A stretch of DNA of 45,948 bases from Synergistaceae bacterium. GTDB lineage: Bacteria; Synergistota; Synergistia; Synergistales; Aminobacteriaceae. The DNA lies in the NCBI GenBank assembly GCA_017454625.1, contig JAFTCP010000142.1, positions 1-45,948 of the forward strand, in the 5' to 3' direction. Made by a program: the position numbers and the translations under genes. Under the pieces are notes generated by a model that did not search any database, was not told the origin of the DNA, and saw only the letters and a program-made list of their open reading frames with translations. Positions 17,451 through 25,270 of this stretch are shown here, one piece after another; the first letter of the stretch is position 1, and each line of letters starts with the position of its first letter.

Positions 17451-18522
17451 TCCAATAATCTCAAGGGATGCTAGGCAGTTCGGCGCGGGAAGTCCTATGC
17501 ATTCTATGAGCTGGCTTTCAAATATTCTTATTGCCGGTGCTGTGAGAGCTGTCTTATGGAAGGCCAATCCAGAACCTGACAGCAGAGAAACTTTATCAGC
17601 ACTGAAAAAAACGACTGTTCAGGGTATTTTCCCGCTGTTAAACGAAAAAATTTATTTCCCAAGACCATTGGATATAGTCAAGAGTGCGAATAATATATAC
17701 CAGATAAAGCCTTGTGAAATTCCTGACAACTGCGGAGTAAATATGCCATTAAGAGGACTTCTGCCTGCTGCTCCTGATACTGATGAAGATTTTAAACCTG
17801 TTCAACTAAATGCTTTTTGGGAAAGGGATTTAATTATTAAGTGGCTCAAATACGGGAAAAATAATTTTTCTCTCAATGATGCAGATACACTTTCAGCTCC
17901 GTTGCATGATGAGAGAGTTCATGCTTGTATTGATCCTAAAACAGGAACGTCAAAAGGTGGAAATTTATTCGCGACTACAGGACTTGATTTTGTACATATG
18001 GACGGCGTTAATGACAGCTTAAAACTTGAACAAATAAGTATCGATATTGAGGGCGGCAGTCTTCCCGAAAAATTTATTGCTCCTATAGGCGGTGAACGAA
18101 GGCTCGCAGAATTTTCGCTCAATGAAGACGACGCGGCTTTATGGGATTATCCCGCAGAACTTCCCGAATTTATTAACGGCAGGCTCAGACTTGTTCTTGC
18201 ATCTCCGGCGATATTTGCTAAAGGCTGGCTTCCTGACTGGATAGGCGAAGAGACGCTCACAGGAAAAATTCCACACACAAACGCGACAGTAAAATTAATA
18301 TCGGCTGTTACTGAAAGATGGCAGCCCGTCTCAGGATGGAGCTATGAAAGAGGTAATACAGGCCCTAAACCGATGCGCCGGGCTGTTCCTGCTGGAAGTG
18401 TGTATTTCTTCGAGATAATCACCGGCACTTTAGAGGCAAAAAATTTATGGCTGAAGTCAATATGCACGGATGAACAGAATATTAATGACGGGTTCGGGCT
18501 TGTTTTGGCCGGGCAATGGTAA
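17425..18522 (+). CDS. cmr3: type III-B CRISPR RAMP protein Cmr3
   Basis: About 365 residues. Cmr3 binds the 5' tag of the crRNA. Family hallmarks are the N-terminal KYRISPIDPIISRDARQFGAG (SPLDPLFFRDGRPF-like, shown here in variant form) and a C-terminal AVPAGSVYFFEI. I chose TTG at 17425 because it places the hallmark right at the N-terminus and has GGTGA five bases upstream. An in-frame ATG at 17404 would add seven residues. The gene overlaps the end of cas10. Confidence 0.9.
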   Translation: MKYRISPIDPIISRDARQFGAGSPMHSMSWLSNILIAGAVRAVLWKANPEPDSRETLSALKKTTVQGIFPLLNEKIYFPRPLDIVKSANNIYQIKPCEIPDNCGVNMPLRGLLPAAPDTDEDFKPVQLNAFWERDLIIKWLKYGKNNFSLNDADTLSAPLHDERVHACIDPKTGTSKGGNLFATTGLDFVHMDGVNDSLKLEQISIDIEGGSLPEKFIAPIGGERRLAEFSLNEDDAALWDYPAELPEFINGRLRLVLASPAIFAKGWLPDWIGEETLTGKIPHTNATVKLISAVTERWQPVSGWSYERGNTGPKPMRRAVPAGSVYFFEIITGTLEAKNLWLKSICTDEQNINDGFGLVLAGQW

Positions 18523-18542
18523 ACAACAAGGAGAAATTCATT

Positions 18543-19409
18543 ATGAATAAAATTAATTATTGGATTCACGCAATTACGCCGCTTCATGTCGGAGCAGGAC
18601 GCGGGCTCGGTTATATTGATATGCCCATAGTACGTGAGAAAGTAACGAATTGGCCGTATATTCCCGGCAGCAGCATTAAGGGAGTTATTGCAGATTATTA
18701 CGGAGCATCTGACGAAGATATACGCAGCAAGGAAGAGCATAGAGACCTAAAAGCCGCATTCGGGACAACTGGAACTGATGATAATTGTGCGGCTGGAGCT
18801 TTAGTTTTCACTGATGCTAATATTCTCTGTCTTCCTGTGAGAAGTTTTTACGGGACTTTTGCGTGGATAACTTCACCTTTCTGTTTGAGACGTGTTAAGC
18901 CGGATTTAAACCTTCCAGATTTCTCCGAAAATATTTGCGCGTTCGTTACGGATAATTCAAAGCTCATAGGCAGAAGCAAAAAACTTTACCTTGAGGACCT
19001 TGACTTGACTGCACAGAAAAATAATGAGGCAAGTGAAATCGCGAATGATATTGCAAGTTCCTTGTTCAGCGAAAATAAAGAATGGCAGAAAATTTTCACG
19101 GAGAGATTTGCTATCATCAGTGATGACTTTTTTACATTCCTATGCGAGGCCGGCACCGAAGTCAACGCTCATATACGAATAAACGAGAAAACAGGTATTG
19201 TCGCCGAAGGAGCTTTATGGTACGAAGAAGCATTGCCAGTTGAGAGCATCTTGACGGGACAAATTTGGTGCGATAAAGTTTTCGTTAAAGGGATTACTTC
19301 TCAAGACCTTTTCGAGCGTTTTTGCAGCGGCACTATAACTCTTCAGATAGGCGGGAAGGCTTCAACAGGAAAAGGATTTGTGCGCTGTATATTCGGGGCA
19401 GGTGATTAA
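18543..19409 (+). CDS. cmr4: type III-B CRISPR RAMP protein Cmr4
   Basis: About 288 residues. Cmr4 forms the backbone of the complex and is the target-RNA nuclease subunit. Hallmarks: YWIHAITPLHVGAGRGLGYID at the N-terminus, WPYIPGSSIKGVIADYY near residue 35 and the glycine loop LQIGGKASTGKGFVRCIF at the end. ATG at 18543, with AAGGAG nine bases upstream, is preferred to an in-frame ATG at 18516 that overlaps cmr3. The backbone nuclease Asp normally lies near the N-terminus; a DMPI motif follows the LGYI segment and is a candidate. Confidence 0.93.
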   Translation: MNKINYWIHAITPLHVGAGRGLGYIDMPIVREKVTNWPYIPGSSIKGVIADYYGASDEDIRSKEEHRDLKAAFGTTGTDDNCAAGALVFTDANILCLPVRSFYGTFAWITSPFCLRRVKPDLNLPDFSENICAFVTDNSKLIGRSKKLYLEDLDLTAQKNNEASEIANDIASSLFSENKEWQKIFTERFAIISDDFFTFLCEAGTEVNAHIRINEKTGIVAEGALWYEEALPVESILTGQIWCDKVFVKGITSQDLFERFCSGTITLQIGGKASTGKGFVRCIFGAGD

Positions 19410-19412
19410 TCG

Positions 19413-19754
19413 ATGTCTGACTTCACCACAAAAGAGCAGTTAATGGCACAACAGGCATATATCAGAGTTTCAGAACGCTGTAAAGAAGCTGACTTTAACG
19501 AGTATAAAAGTTTCGCGTTGTCTTTCCCGTCATTAATTCATTCCTGCGGTCTCGTTCAAGCGGTCGCTTTCGCGAAGGCAAAAAGTAAAGATAACTTCAT
19601 CGAAGATTTACAGGCCGTATTTAATGCTATAGATGATGCCGGAGATTTACAGCGGAGAAGCAGAGAGGCAAATGTTATTGAATACATGAGAATATCTCGA
19701 CATGCTATTTCTGCCGCAAGCTGGATAAAACGTTATTGTCAGGCCAGCGATTAA
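19413..19754 (+). CDS. cmr5: type III-B CRISPR small subunit Cmr5
   Basis: 113 residues, helical. MAQQAYIRVSERC near the N-terminus and an internal SFPSLIHSCGLVQAVAFAKAK match the Cmr5 small-subunit family, which stacks along the target strand in the complex. Length is typical. It begins three bases after cmr4 ends and is followed by cmr6. Confidence 0.9.
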   Translation: MSDFTTKEQLMAQQAYIRVSERCKEADFNEYKSFALSFPSLIHSCGLVQAVAFAKAKSKDNFIEDLQAVFNAIDDAGDLQRRSREANVIEYMRISRHAISAASWIKRYCQASD

Positions 19755-19778
19755 TGACAAAGAAGGGAGGAAAGCGAA

Positions 19779-20825
19779 TTGCAAAGCTGCCGTGAAATTA
19801 TTGACACACTGAACCTTGAGACGGGCGAAAATGCTTCATTATTAATGGCACGTTACATAAAAGATCTCGACGATAATAACGCGTCAAGACATGATTTATT
19901 CAGAGCAATGGCTCATGCTGTTTCAAACGCGCAGGATTTATATTCGCAGGCATTCAATATCAGGCAAAGTGTTTTGTCAAAGACAGCTGTACCGGGATAT
20001 TTCAGGACGATACAACCTTTAGCCGCTGGACTTGGAAACAGCAGCGTATTAGAGACGGGCCTAACTCTTAACCATATTTACGGAATGCCCGTGCTTCCTG
20101 CTTCTTCCATAAAGGGCGTAACGGCTCATTACTGCTCAGAAATTTTCGGCTCAGAAAACCCGGACTATAAAGGCCCCGACATTGATGCCCCTCTTCAGCC
20201 TGCCGGAAAAATCTACGAAGCTCTGTTCGGTAAAATTTATCCGGAAGACGCACAAGAAGCCGGATTACTTCGCTTTTATGACGCGTGGATATTGCCGGAA
20301 TGCGCCGAAAATTCTTTTGTGAAGGATATTATGACCCCTCATTACGGGAGTGATTTTATTGACCCTATACCTGTGAGCTTCCTGACTGTAACCGGCGATT
20401 TTCAACTATGGATAGGCTGTAAAAATTTTGAGGCCGACAAAAAATGGATTGATTTCGCGTTTAGCCTCACAGAAGCGGCGTTAAAAGATTACGGACTTGG
20501 CGGAAAAATCAGAGCTGGTTACGGCAAAATGAAACGCATACTTTCTCCCGAAGAAGTTCAGGAACGCGCAAAAGAAAAACAGCGTGCCGATAACCTTAAA
20601 GCCGGATTTACTTACAGCGAAGGTGATATTGTGAAAGTTATCTGCAAGAAAGTCAAAATGCTCAAGGGCAAGGAGAAGCGCGAGTTTGCTTTTATCGAAG
20701 AAACAGGCGATAAAAACGCTGTACGTTTTGAGGTTGTCCCCAAAATAAATGAGGGCGAAATTGTCATTGCAGAAGTCAAAAGGCTCGAACACGGAAATCA
20801 TGCCTATATGCTTCAGGCTCTATAG
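19779..20825 (+). CDS. cmr6: type III-B CRISPR RAMP protein Cmr6
   Basis: 348 residues. Cmr6 is the RAMP subunit at the distal end of the complex. Seen: GLTLNHIYGMPVLPASSIKGVTAHY around residue 90-115 (RAMP glycine region) and GLGGKIRAGYGKM near residue 250. The last 90 residues form an extension that looks like a beta-rich, OB-like domain (EGDIVKVICKKVKMLKGKEK). Start is TTG at 19779 with GGGAGG upstream; no ATG is near. It ends the cmr operon and is followed by an intrinsic terminator. Confidence 0.92.
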   Translation: MQSCREIIDTLNLETGENASLLMARYIKDLDDNNASRHDLFRAMAHAVSNAQDLYSQAFNIRQSVLSKTAVPGYFRTIQPLAAGLGNSSVLETGLTLNHIYGMPVLPASSIKGVTAHYCSEIFGSENPDYKGPDIDAPLQPAGKIYEALFGKIYPEDAQEAGLLRFYDAWILPECAENSFVKDIMTPHYGSDFIDPIPVSFLTVTGDFQLWIGCKNFEADKKWIDFAFSLTEAALKDYGLGGKIRAGYGKMKRILSPEEVQERAKEKQRADNLKAGFTYSEGDIVKVICKKVKMLKGKEKREFAFIEETGDKNAVRFEVVPKINEGEIVIAEVKRLEHGNHAYMLQAL

Positions 20826-20839
20826 CTCATGGACACAAA

Positions 20840-20868
20840 GGCGGATTTTGATTTTATGATCCGCTTTT
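20840..20868 (+). terminator. intrinsic terminator after cmr6
   Basis: GCGGAT and ATCCGC form a stem with an AT-rich loop, followed by TTTT. Located 15 bases after the cmr6 stop. Confidence 0.75.
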
Positions 20869-20931
20869 CATTGCCCGATTATCGTAAACATGCTAAAATT
20901 CCCAATATAATAATATAATATTCGTTGAAGA

Positions 20932-21137
20932 ATGCGAATTTTTCTATTAGGGATTGAAACTTTTTACAACATTACTTGCCAAACAGTAGGTTAATTACGA
21001 ACCTTCCTATTAGGGATTGAAACAACTCATTGCCAGTTAATAAGGCTAAAATATTAAGAACCTTCCTGTTAGGGATTGAAACTGTGTCGAAATGAGGACA
21101 ATTCTTTTTTTGTCGGATTACGAACCTTCCTGTTAGG
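20932..21137 (+). CRISPR. CRISPR array 3 (4 repeats)
   Basis: Repeats at 20932-20960 (degenerate 5' half), 20995-21023, 21054-21082 and a truncated copy at 21118-21137. Spacers are 30-35 bases. The last copy stops at CCTTCCTGTTAGG and runs into TTTTC, giving a small hairpin with a T-run. It lies between cmr6 and the cas6-like gene and accounts for most of the gene-free stretch 20826-21209. Confidence 0.9.
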
Positions 21138-21209
21138 TTTTCTTGTGTATTGCTATAATATTTTTCGCGAAATGAAATTTAATTTTTCATCTGGAGGAAT
21201 TTTTCAGCA

Positions 21210-21992
21210 ATGCACGTTACGTTATATTTCTCTTCACCGAAGACATCATCAATCCGCCTGCCGTCCGCAAACCTGCATATGTTTCAGGCAATGTTATATT
21301 CTCTTCTTCCTCCTCAAGAGGCCGACGTTCTGCACAATCAAGGCTTTAATTCCGACGGGAAAAAAATGAAACTTTTTGCTATGAGCTGGCCGATTGCTTC
21401 GTCTCTTCCTCAGTTCGGCGATGAGACTGTCGTATTTCCTCTGCCTATAAAACTCGTAGTAACAACGCCGATAGAAAGTTTGATTTCAGGATTTTCCGGC
21501 GGAGCTTTGAGTTCGGGAACTCTGAAGATTGGCAATAATTTCGTCGAATGCGGCCGAGTTGAGACAGAACAGCAGATTGCAAATTCGGAGAGCATGACCA
21601 TAAAAACTCTTTCTCCCGTAACGTGTTATATCTCGAACGAAAGAGACGGGCGGCCATACACGAGATATCTAAGTCCTTATGATGATATTAATGAATTTCA
21701 ACGCAGCATTTATTTTAATTTAGTGCGAAAATTCCGGCTTATTTACCCTGACCGTGATATTCCCGGCAATGAGTTTAAAATAATTCCTGTCGGCAACTTG
21801 AAACAACGTATATCGATGTATGATAAAAAGAAAAACGGCATATTCCCGATTAAAGGGTGGTGGGGAAAATTCCGGCTTGAAGGCCCGCTTGAACTTCTGC
21901 AAATTGCGCTTGACTGTGGATTAGGCGCTAAGAACAGCTCAGGATGGGGATGCGTAACAAAATGTGATTTACAAACTCATATGAAATGTTAA
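21210..21992 (+). CDS. cas6: Cas6-like CRISPR RNA endoribonuclease
   Basis: 260 residues, ATG with GGAGG 10 bases upstream. The C-terminal half carries the Cas6 layout: WWGKFRLEGPLELLQIAL, then the glycine-rich loop GLGAKNSSGWG (237-247) that packs against the crRNA. The N-terminus MHVTLYFSSPK is the first strand of the ferredoxin-like fold. A catalytic His cannot be assigned safely. Cas6 cuts the precursor transcript within each repeat. The gene stands alone between arrays 3 and 4, which probably provide its substrate. Confidence 0.88.
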   Translation: MHVTLYFSSPKTSSIRLPSANLHMFQAMLYSLLPPQEADVLHNQGFNSDGKKMKLFAMSWPIASSLPQFGDETVVFPLPIKLVVTTPIESLISGFSGGALSSGTLKIGNNFVECGRVETEQQIANSESMTIKTLSPVTCYISNERDGRPYTRYLSPYDDINEFQRSIYFNLVRKFRLIYPDRDIPGNEFKIIPVGNLKQRISMYDKKKNGIFPIKGWWGKFRLEGPLELLQIALDCGLGAKNSSGWGCVTKCDLQTHMKC

Positions 21993-21997
21993 AATAC

Positions 21998-22262
21998 GTT
22001 TATAATTTTCCTGGCAGGGATTGAGATTACAGCGCGCCCGACATAGCAACGCACCATGTCATATTATGAACCTTCCTATAAGGGATTGGAAAGATTAGGC
22101 ATACTGCTGTAGTTGCAAACTGGTAGTTACGAACCTTCCTATTAGGGATTGAAACGTGCCATATGCCCCTAAAATATACCGGTTTACGAACCTTCCTGTT
22201 AGGGATTAAAACAACTCGGTGCCAGTTTTTTACGCTAAAATATTAAGAATCTTCCTGTTAGG
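21998..22262 (+). CRISPR. CRISPR array 4 (5 repeats)
   Basis: Repeats at about 21998-22026 (degenerate), 22064-22092, 22127-22155, 22184-22212 and a truncated one at 22243-22262 that ends in TTAGG followed by six T. Spacers are about 28-37 bases. It starts almost directly after the cas6 stop. The last spacer is a diverged relative of one in array 3. The remainder of the gene-free stretch (22263-22404) holds promoter-like sites for the next gene. Confidence 0.9.
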
Positions 22263-22325
22263 TTTTTTCGTCCTTCTTTTTCACCTAAATCTTAAATATA
22301 TTTATCGAAACACGGAATAATAATC

Positions 22326-22353
22326 TTTCACTGAAATAATTAATTATTATAAT
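22326..22353 (+). promoter_or_regulatory. TTTCAC/TATAAT promoter, small secreted protein 1
   Basis: TTTCAC at 22326-22331, 16 bases, then a perfect TATAAT at 22348-22353. The box continues as TTTCACTGAAA. A weaker related TTTCACC occurs at 22279. Confidence 0.6.
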
Positions 22354-22404
22354 AAGAAATTCATACGCTTATTCATCCTAAAATTTTCCAGGAGGTATTT
22401 TTCC

Positions 22405-22665
22405 ATGATTAAATTACTCAAGAAGACAGCCGCAGCATTAACAGTTATAACGATTGTTAGTGCAAGTTCAGCGTTCGCAATGCCCTACAGAAGCTCAAGA
22501 ATAATAAACACAAACAAACTAAGCCGGGAACAGCGAGCATTACAGCCAATAAATAAGCGGATAATATCTCATATCTACGGAGAACAGCAAATGAGAAACA
22601 GCGTAAAGACACCACAAAGACAGTCCGGCCAATTCAGGAATAATATTTACGTTAAGCAATTATAA
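22405..22665 (+). CDS. small secreted basic protein 1
   Basis: 86 residues. A Sec signal peptide is clear: KLLKK, a hydrophobic core, and a cleavage site after SASSAFA (about residue 25). The mature part, about 60 residues, is rich in Arg, Gln and Asn (SSRIINTNKLSREQRALQP) with no Cys. AGGAGG lies just upstream of the ATG. The signal peptide and mature MPY- start match those of the gene at 25271, so they belong to one local family. Function unknown; a periplasmic or extracellular role is expected. Confidence 0.7.
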   Translation: MIKLLKKTAAALTVITIVSASSAFAMPYRSSRIINTNKLSREQRALQPINKRIISHIYGEQQMRNSVKTPQRQSGQFRNNIYVKQL

Positions 22666-22671
22666 TAACTT

Positions 22672-22699
22672 TTTCACCAAAATAATAAATTAATGTAAT
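22672..22699 (+). promoter_or_regulatory. TTTCAC/TGTAAT promoter-like site
   Basis: TTTCACCAAAA at 22672, 16 bases, then TGTAAT at 22694-22699. It precedes small secreted protein 2, with a leader of about 140 bases. Confidence 0.5.
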
Positions 22700-22842
22700 G
22701 AACGATAGATACATAGACAGCACTACATGCGGAGATGATAATACATCATGAGCATAACCGTGTAAATTTCACTCTAATGTATCATTATAATAATGAGCAA
22801 AAACTCATTCGCAATAATAATATTCTTAGGAGGTTTTCTATC

Positions 22843-23067
22843 ATGTCAATCAAGAAAATAGCTGCATCAGTAGTACTCATGTCGACAATCTTATCCGCCG
22901 GTTCAGCATTCGCCTTCGGACACGGACCCAGTTTCAGAGATATGCACAGGGGCAGGCCAAGCATACGAATGGAATATCAGAAACACAAAATGATGTCGCG
23001 AATCCGGCACAGAGAAGATTTACACAGACACATAATGCGGAAAAATATGAATCGGGGCCGATGGTAA
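22843..23067 (+). CDS. small secreted His/Arg/Met-rich protein 2
   Basis: 74 residues from ATG 22843, which has AGGAGG nine bases upstream; an in-frame ATG at 22735 has no such site and would hide the signal peptide. The signal peptide ends at SAGSAFA (about residue 23). The mature part starts FGHGPSFRDMHRGRPSIRM and continues with MSRIRHREDLHRHIM, ending in Trp. It is a clear paralogue of the protein at 25696 (shared FGHG, DMHR, IRME, MSRIRHR, RHIMR). High His, Met and Arg content suggests metal binding or membrane/nucleic acid interaction; no function is assigned. Confidence 0.75.
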   Translation: MSIKKIAASVVLMSTILSAGSAFAFGHGPSFRDMHRGRPSIRMEYQKHKMMSRIRHREDLHRHIMRKNMNRGRW

Positions 23068-23080
23068 TCCGATTAAACAT

Positions 23081-23116
23081 CCTCCCTTTGCTTTAATTGG
23101 CGGAGGGAGGTTTTTT
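23081..23116 (+). terminator. intrinsic terminator
   Basis: CCTCCC pairs with GGGAGG across a loop and is followed by TTTTTT. It closes small secreted protein 2. Confidence 0.85.
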
Positions 23117-23145
23117 GATACGTTTCATAAGCAAGGCGCAAATAT

Positions 23146-23173
23146 TTTCACCGAAAAGCAACATTATTATAAT
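23146..23173 (+). promoter_or_regulatory. TTTCAC/TATAAT promoter, small secreted protein 3
   Basis: TTTCACCGAAA at 23146, 16 bases from the TTTCAC hexamer to a perfect TATAAT at 23168-23173. The ATG follows within about 30 bases, with AAGGAG before it. Confidence 0.6.
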
Positions 23174-23199
23174 AAAAAATAACAAAGGAGTTATCTAAC

Positions 23200-23640
23200 A
23201 TGAAGAAATTAGCAGGTGTTTTAATACTCATCGTAACATTAGCCGCTTCATCATCAGCAATGGCATTTCCACCTCACGGGCCGCATCACGGACCAAATCA
23301 CCGCATGGAACGCAGAATGCCCCCGCATCGGATGCCCCCGCACGTAACACCCCACTTCGATCCCGACAGACCGATGGGCCACCGCTTACCCCCGCGCCCA
23401 CGTCCACGCCCGCGCCCACAGCCCTATCAAGAGCCGCGCTACGAACAGTACGAGAATAATTACGACAACAACAGCGGAAATCAGGACTACAGCAGCGATG
23501 ATTCATCATCATACTCGGAAACCAAAACGAGGGCCGGAGATACCTTCAAGCTGGCTTTCGCTAACACAGCCGGAGATGTTTTAGGAAACTTGGCCGGAAA
23601 CTTAGCAAATGAATTATTCGGAGCTATATTCAGCAAATAA
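23200..23640 (+). CDS. small secreted His/Pro-rich protein 3
   Basis: 146 residues. Signal peptide through SSSAMA (about residue 22). The mature protein begins with a His/Pro/Met-rich region (PPHGPHHGPNHRMERRMPP), then a Pro-Arg repeat (RPRPRPRPQP), then an acidic Tyr/Asn/Ser-rich linker. It ends in a hydrophobic Gly-spaced helix (DVLGNLAGNLANELFGAIF) that could insert into a membrane. No Cys. The His-rich part may bind metals. It shares only the signal peptide style and promoter box with its neighbours. Confidence 0.72.
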   Translation: MKKLAGVLILIVTLAASSSAMAFPPHGPHHGPNHRMERRMPPHRMPPHVTPHFDPDRPMGHRLPPRPRPRPRPQPYQEPRYEQYENNYDNNSGNQDYSSDDSSSYSETKTRAGDTFKLAFANTAGDVLGNLAGNLANELFGAIFSK

Positions 23641-23652
23641 CGTTTATAATTA

Positions 23653-23693
23653 TAGTCGGGCTTTTGGATTTATCCCAGGGCCTGACTATTTTA
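23653..23693 (+). terminator. probable intrinsic terminator
   Basis: TAGTCGGGC and GCCTGACTA pair with one mismatch, followed by TTTT. Confidence 0.6.
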
Positions 23694-23730
23694 GCTCATT
23701 ATATTATTCATGGAATTTTAACACGCAGAA

Positions 23731-23763
23731 TTATAGAACCTTCCTTACATAAGGGATTGAAAC
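23731..23763 (+). repeat. solo degenerate CRISPR repeat
   Basis: One copy of the window's repeat with four extra bases in the middle (CCTTCCTTACATAAGGG), ending in the intact GGGATTGAAAC. No second repeat or spacer is found. It ends 52 bases before the CARF gene at 23816. Confidence 0.75.
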
Positions 23764-23815
23764 AACAAAAAATAATAGGCTTCAGAAAACTTTTACAATT
23801 TAACGGAGAGAAAAG

Positions 23816-25126
23816 ATGATAATCACAGTTACAACTTGCGGAACGAGTATTTTAACGAGAAGACTTAGGCCACAGGATTATGAATTTCTTGCTGAAAATC
23901 TGGAAGAAAAAGAGTTCACCGCATTAATTCGCAAAATATCGCCGCGAGATTACAATAAACTCATGCAGGATAGACAGCCGGCCCAATTGTTAAAAGAACT
24001 TTGTGAGCGGGCATATTCCAAGCTGAATGAAAACGCCAATTTAAGCGAGCAAGAATATCCTGAAGACGAGAAGAAGAATTTATTTGCTCTTGCCGAGATT
24101 AAACGTAAACTTATAACTTTAGGCGATGAGAATTTCAGCCGGTGGATATCCGCAGAACTCAACGGATTTATAGGCTATTACAAGCGTGAAGGAGTTTTGA
24201 ACAATGCCAAACAGGATAATCATTATCTAATTCATACTGACACTTATCAGGGAAAAATAACCGCAGACCTTCTTGTTGCTTGGTTCGAGGCTCACGGAAT
24301 AAAGAATGTTCACGCCGTCAAGATTGATAATCTCAACACTCGAAGCGCGTCCGATTTCCGCAAAGGCATCGACAATCTTATTGTATGGTGCAATGAAACT
24401 CTCTCGGAATACAGGCAAATTAACGGCTGGAAAGTTATTTTTAACCTCGTCGGAGGCTTCAAGGCTTTACAAGGCTACATGCAAACGCTCGGAATGTTTT
24501 ACGCCAGCGAGACCATTTACATATTTGAGAGCAGCAACGAACTTTTGACTATTCCGCAGCTTCCTGTAGATTTTGCGGCTCAGACAAAAGAAACTTTGCT
24601 TCATGGCGATAACTTCACAGTTTTTCGCAAATTATGCCGGCTTTACAGTCTCAGCGATGAATCAACTCTTTCCGTTGAAGAATGCAAGGGACTTCCTTTA
24701 ACTCTCTTAAGCGTTGAGGACAGCAAATGTTCGTTATCAAGCTGGGGATTATTAATATGGGAGAATATATGGCGCGAACAATATAGCAAATGTCTTCTGC
24801 CTCCCTTGACGAAACGCATAAAATACAGTGATGAAGTCATAAAACAGGCCGAAGAATATATTACGTCCGATAACAAACGGCTTGTGTGGCTTAATGAACG
24901 TCTCGATGACTTATATATCGAAGTCGAAAAAGGCATCAGAATAGACAGCTGTAATCTCAGAGCATTAAAAACGGATCCTTCGGTTTACGAGTTTAATCTC
25001 TGGCGAGACCAAGCAGGCTGGAGAGGCTACTGTCATAAAGAAAATAATAACGACAGCGACGGCAAAGCAACATGGATCATAGACCGTATCGGCGAAGGAA
25101 TAGGCAAAGCTCATCACGGTCGATAG
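23816..25126 (+). CDS. CARF protein (APE2256-type) with possible RelE-like C-terminus
   Basis: 436 residues. The N-terminus IITVTTCGTSILTRR and the later VIFNLVGGFKALQGYM (near residue 210) are the two ligand-contacting elements of APE2256-type CARF domains, which bind cyclic oligoadenylates. Residues about 330-436 contain LNERLDDLYIEVEKG, LRALKTDPSVYEFNLWRD and IIDRIGEGIGKAHHG. This order and the closing basic/His segment resemble RelE/HigB mRNA interferases, as in CARF-RelE effectors such as Cami1; this part is tentative. GGAGAG lies before the ATG. It is a likely second effector of Cas10 signalling. Confidence 0.82.
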   Translation: MIITVTTCGTSILTRRLRPQDYEFLAENLEEKEFTALIRKISPRDYNKLMQDRQPAQLLKELCERAYSKLNENANLSEQEYPEDEKKNLFALAEIKRKLITLGDENFSRWISAELNGFIGYYKREGVLNNAKQDNHYLIHTDTYQGKITADLLVAWFEAHGIKNVHAVKIDNLNTRSASDFRKGIDNLIVWCNETLSEYRQINGWKVIFNLVGGFKALQGYMQTLGMFYASETIYIFESSNELLTIPQLPVDFAAQTKETLLHGDNFTVFRKLCRLYSLSDESTLSVEECKGLPLTLLSVEDSKCSLSSWGLLIWENIWREQYSKCLLPPLTKRIKYSDEVIKQAEEYITSDNKRLVWLNERLDDLYIEVEKGIRIDSCNLRALKTDPSVYEFNLWRDQAGWRGYCHKENNNDSDGKATWIIDRIGEGIGKAHHGR

Positions 25127-25131
25127 ATAAA

Positions 25132-25159
25132 ATTCACCTAAATATTTAATTAATATTAT
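25132..25159 (+). promoter_or_regulatory. ATTCAC/TATTAT promoter-like site
   Basis: ATTCAC at 25132, 16 bases, TATTAT at 25154-25159. First of two tandem sites before small secreted protein 4. Confidence 0.45.
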
Positions 25160-25192
25160 GAAATCACGAAGCAATAAAAGTTAATGTAAAAT

Positions 25193-25220
25193 TTTCACCG
25201 AAAAGCATAATTAATTTAGT
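25193..25220 (+). promoter_or_regulatory. TTTCAC promoter-like site, small secreted protein 4
   Basis: TTTCACCGAAA at 25193 with TTTAGT (four of six to TATAAT) 16 bases after the hexamer. Confidence 0.45.
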
Positions 25221-25270
25221 GAGAAGTATATTTAATTCTGTTATCAAATTTTCAGGAGGTATTGTTTATC

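Noticed and set aside
21076-21369. ORF across the end of array 3 and start of cas6
   Set aside because: It runs through CRISPR repeats and overlaps the cas6 frame; no ribosome binding site.
22735-22842. N-terminal extension of small secreted protein 2
   Set aside because: The downstream ATG has a perfect Shine-Dalgarno site and starts a standard signal peptide.
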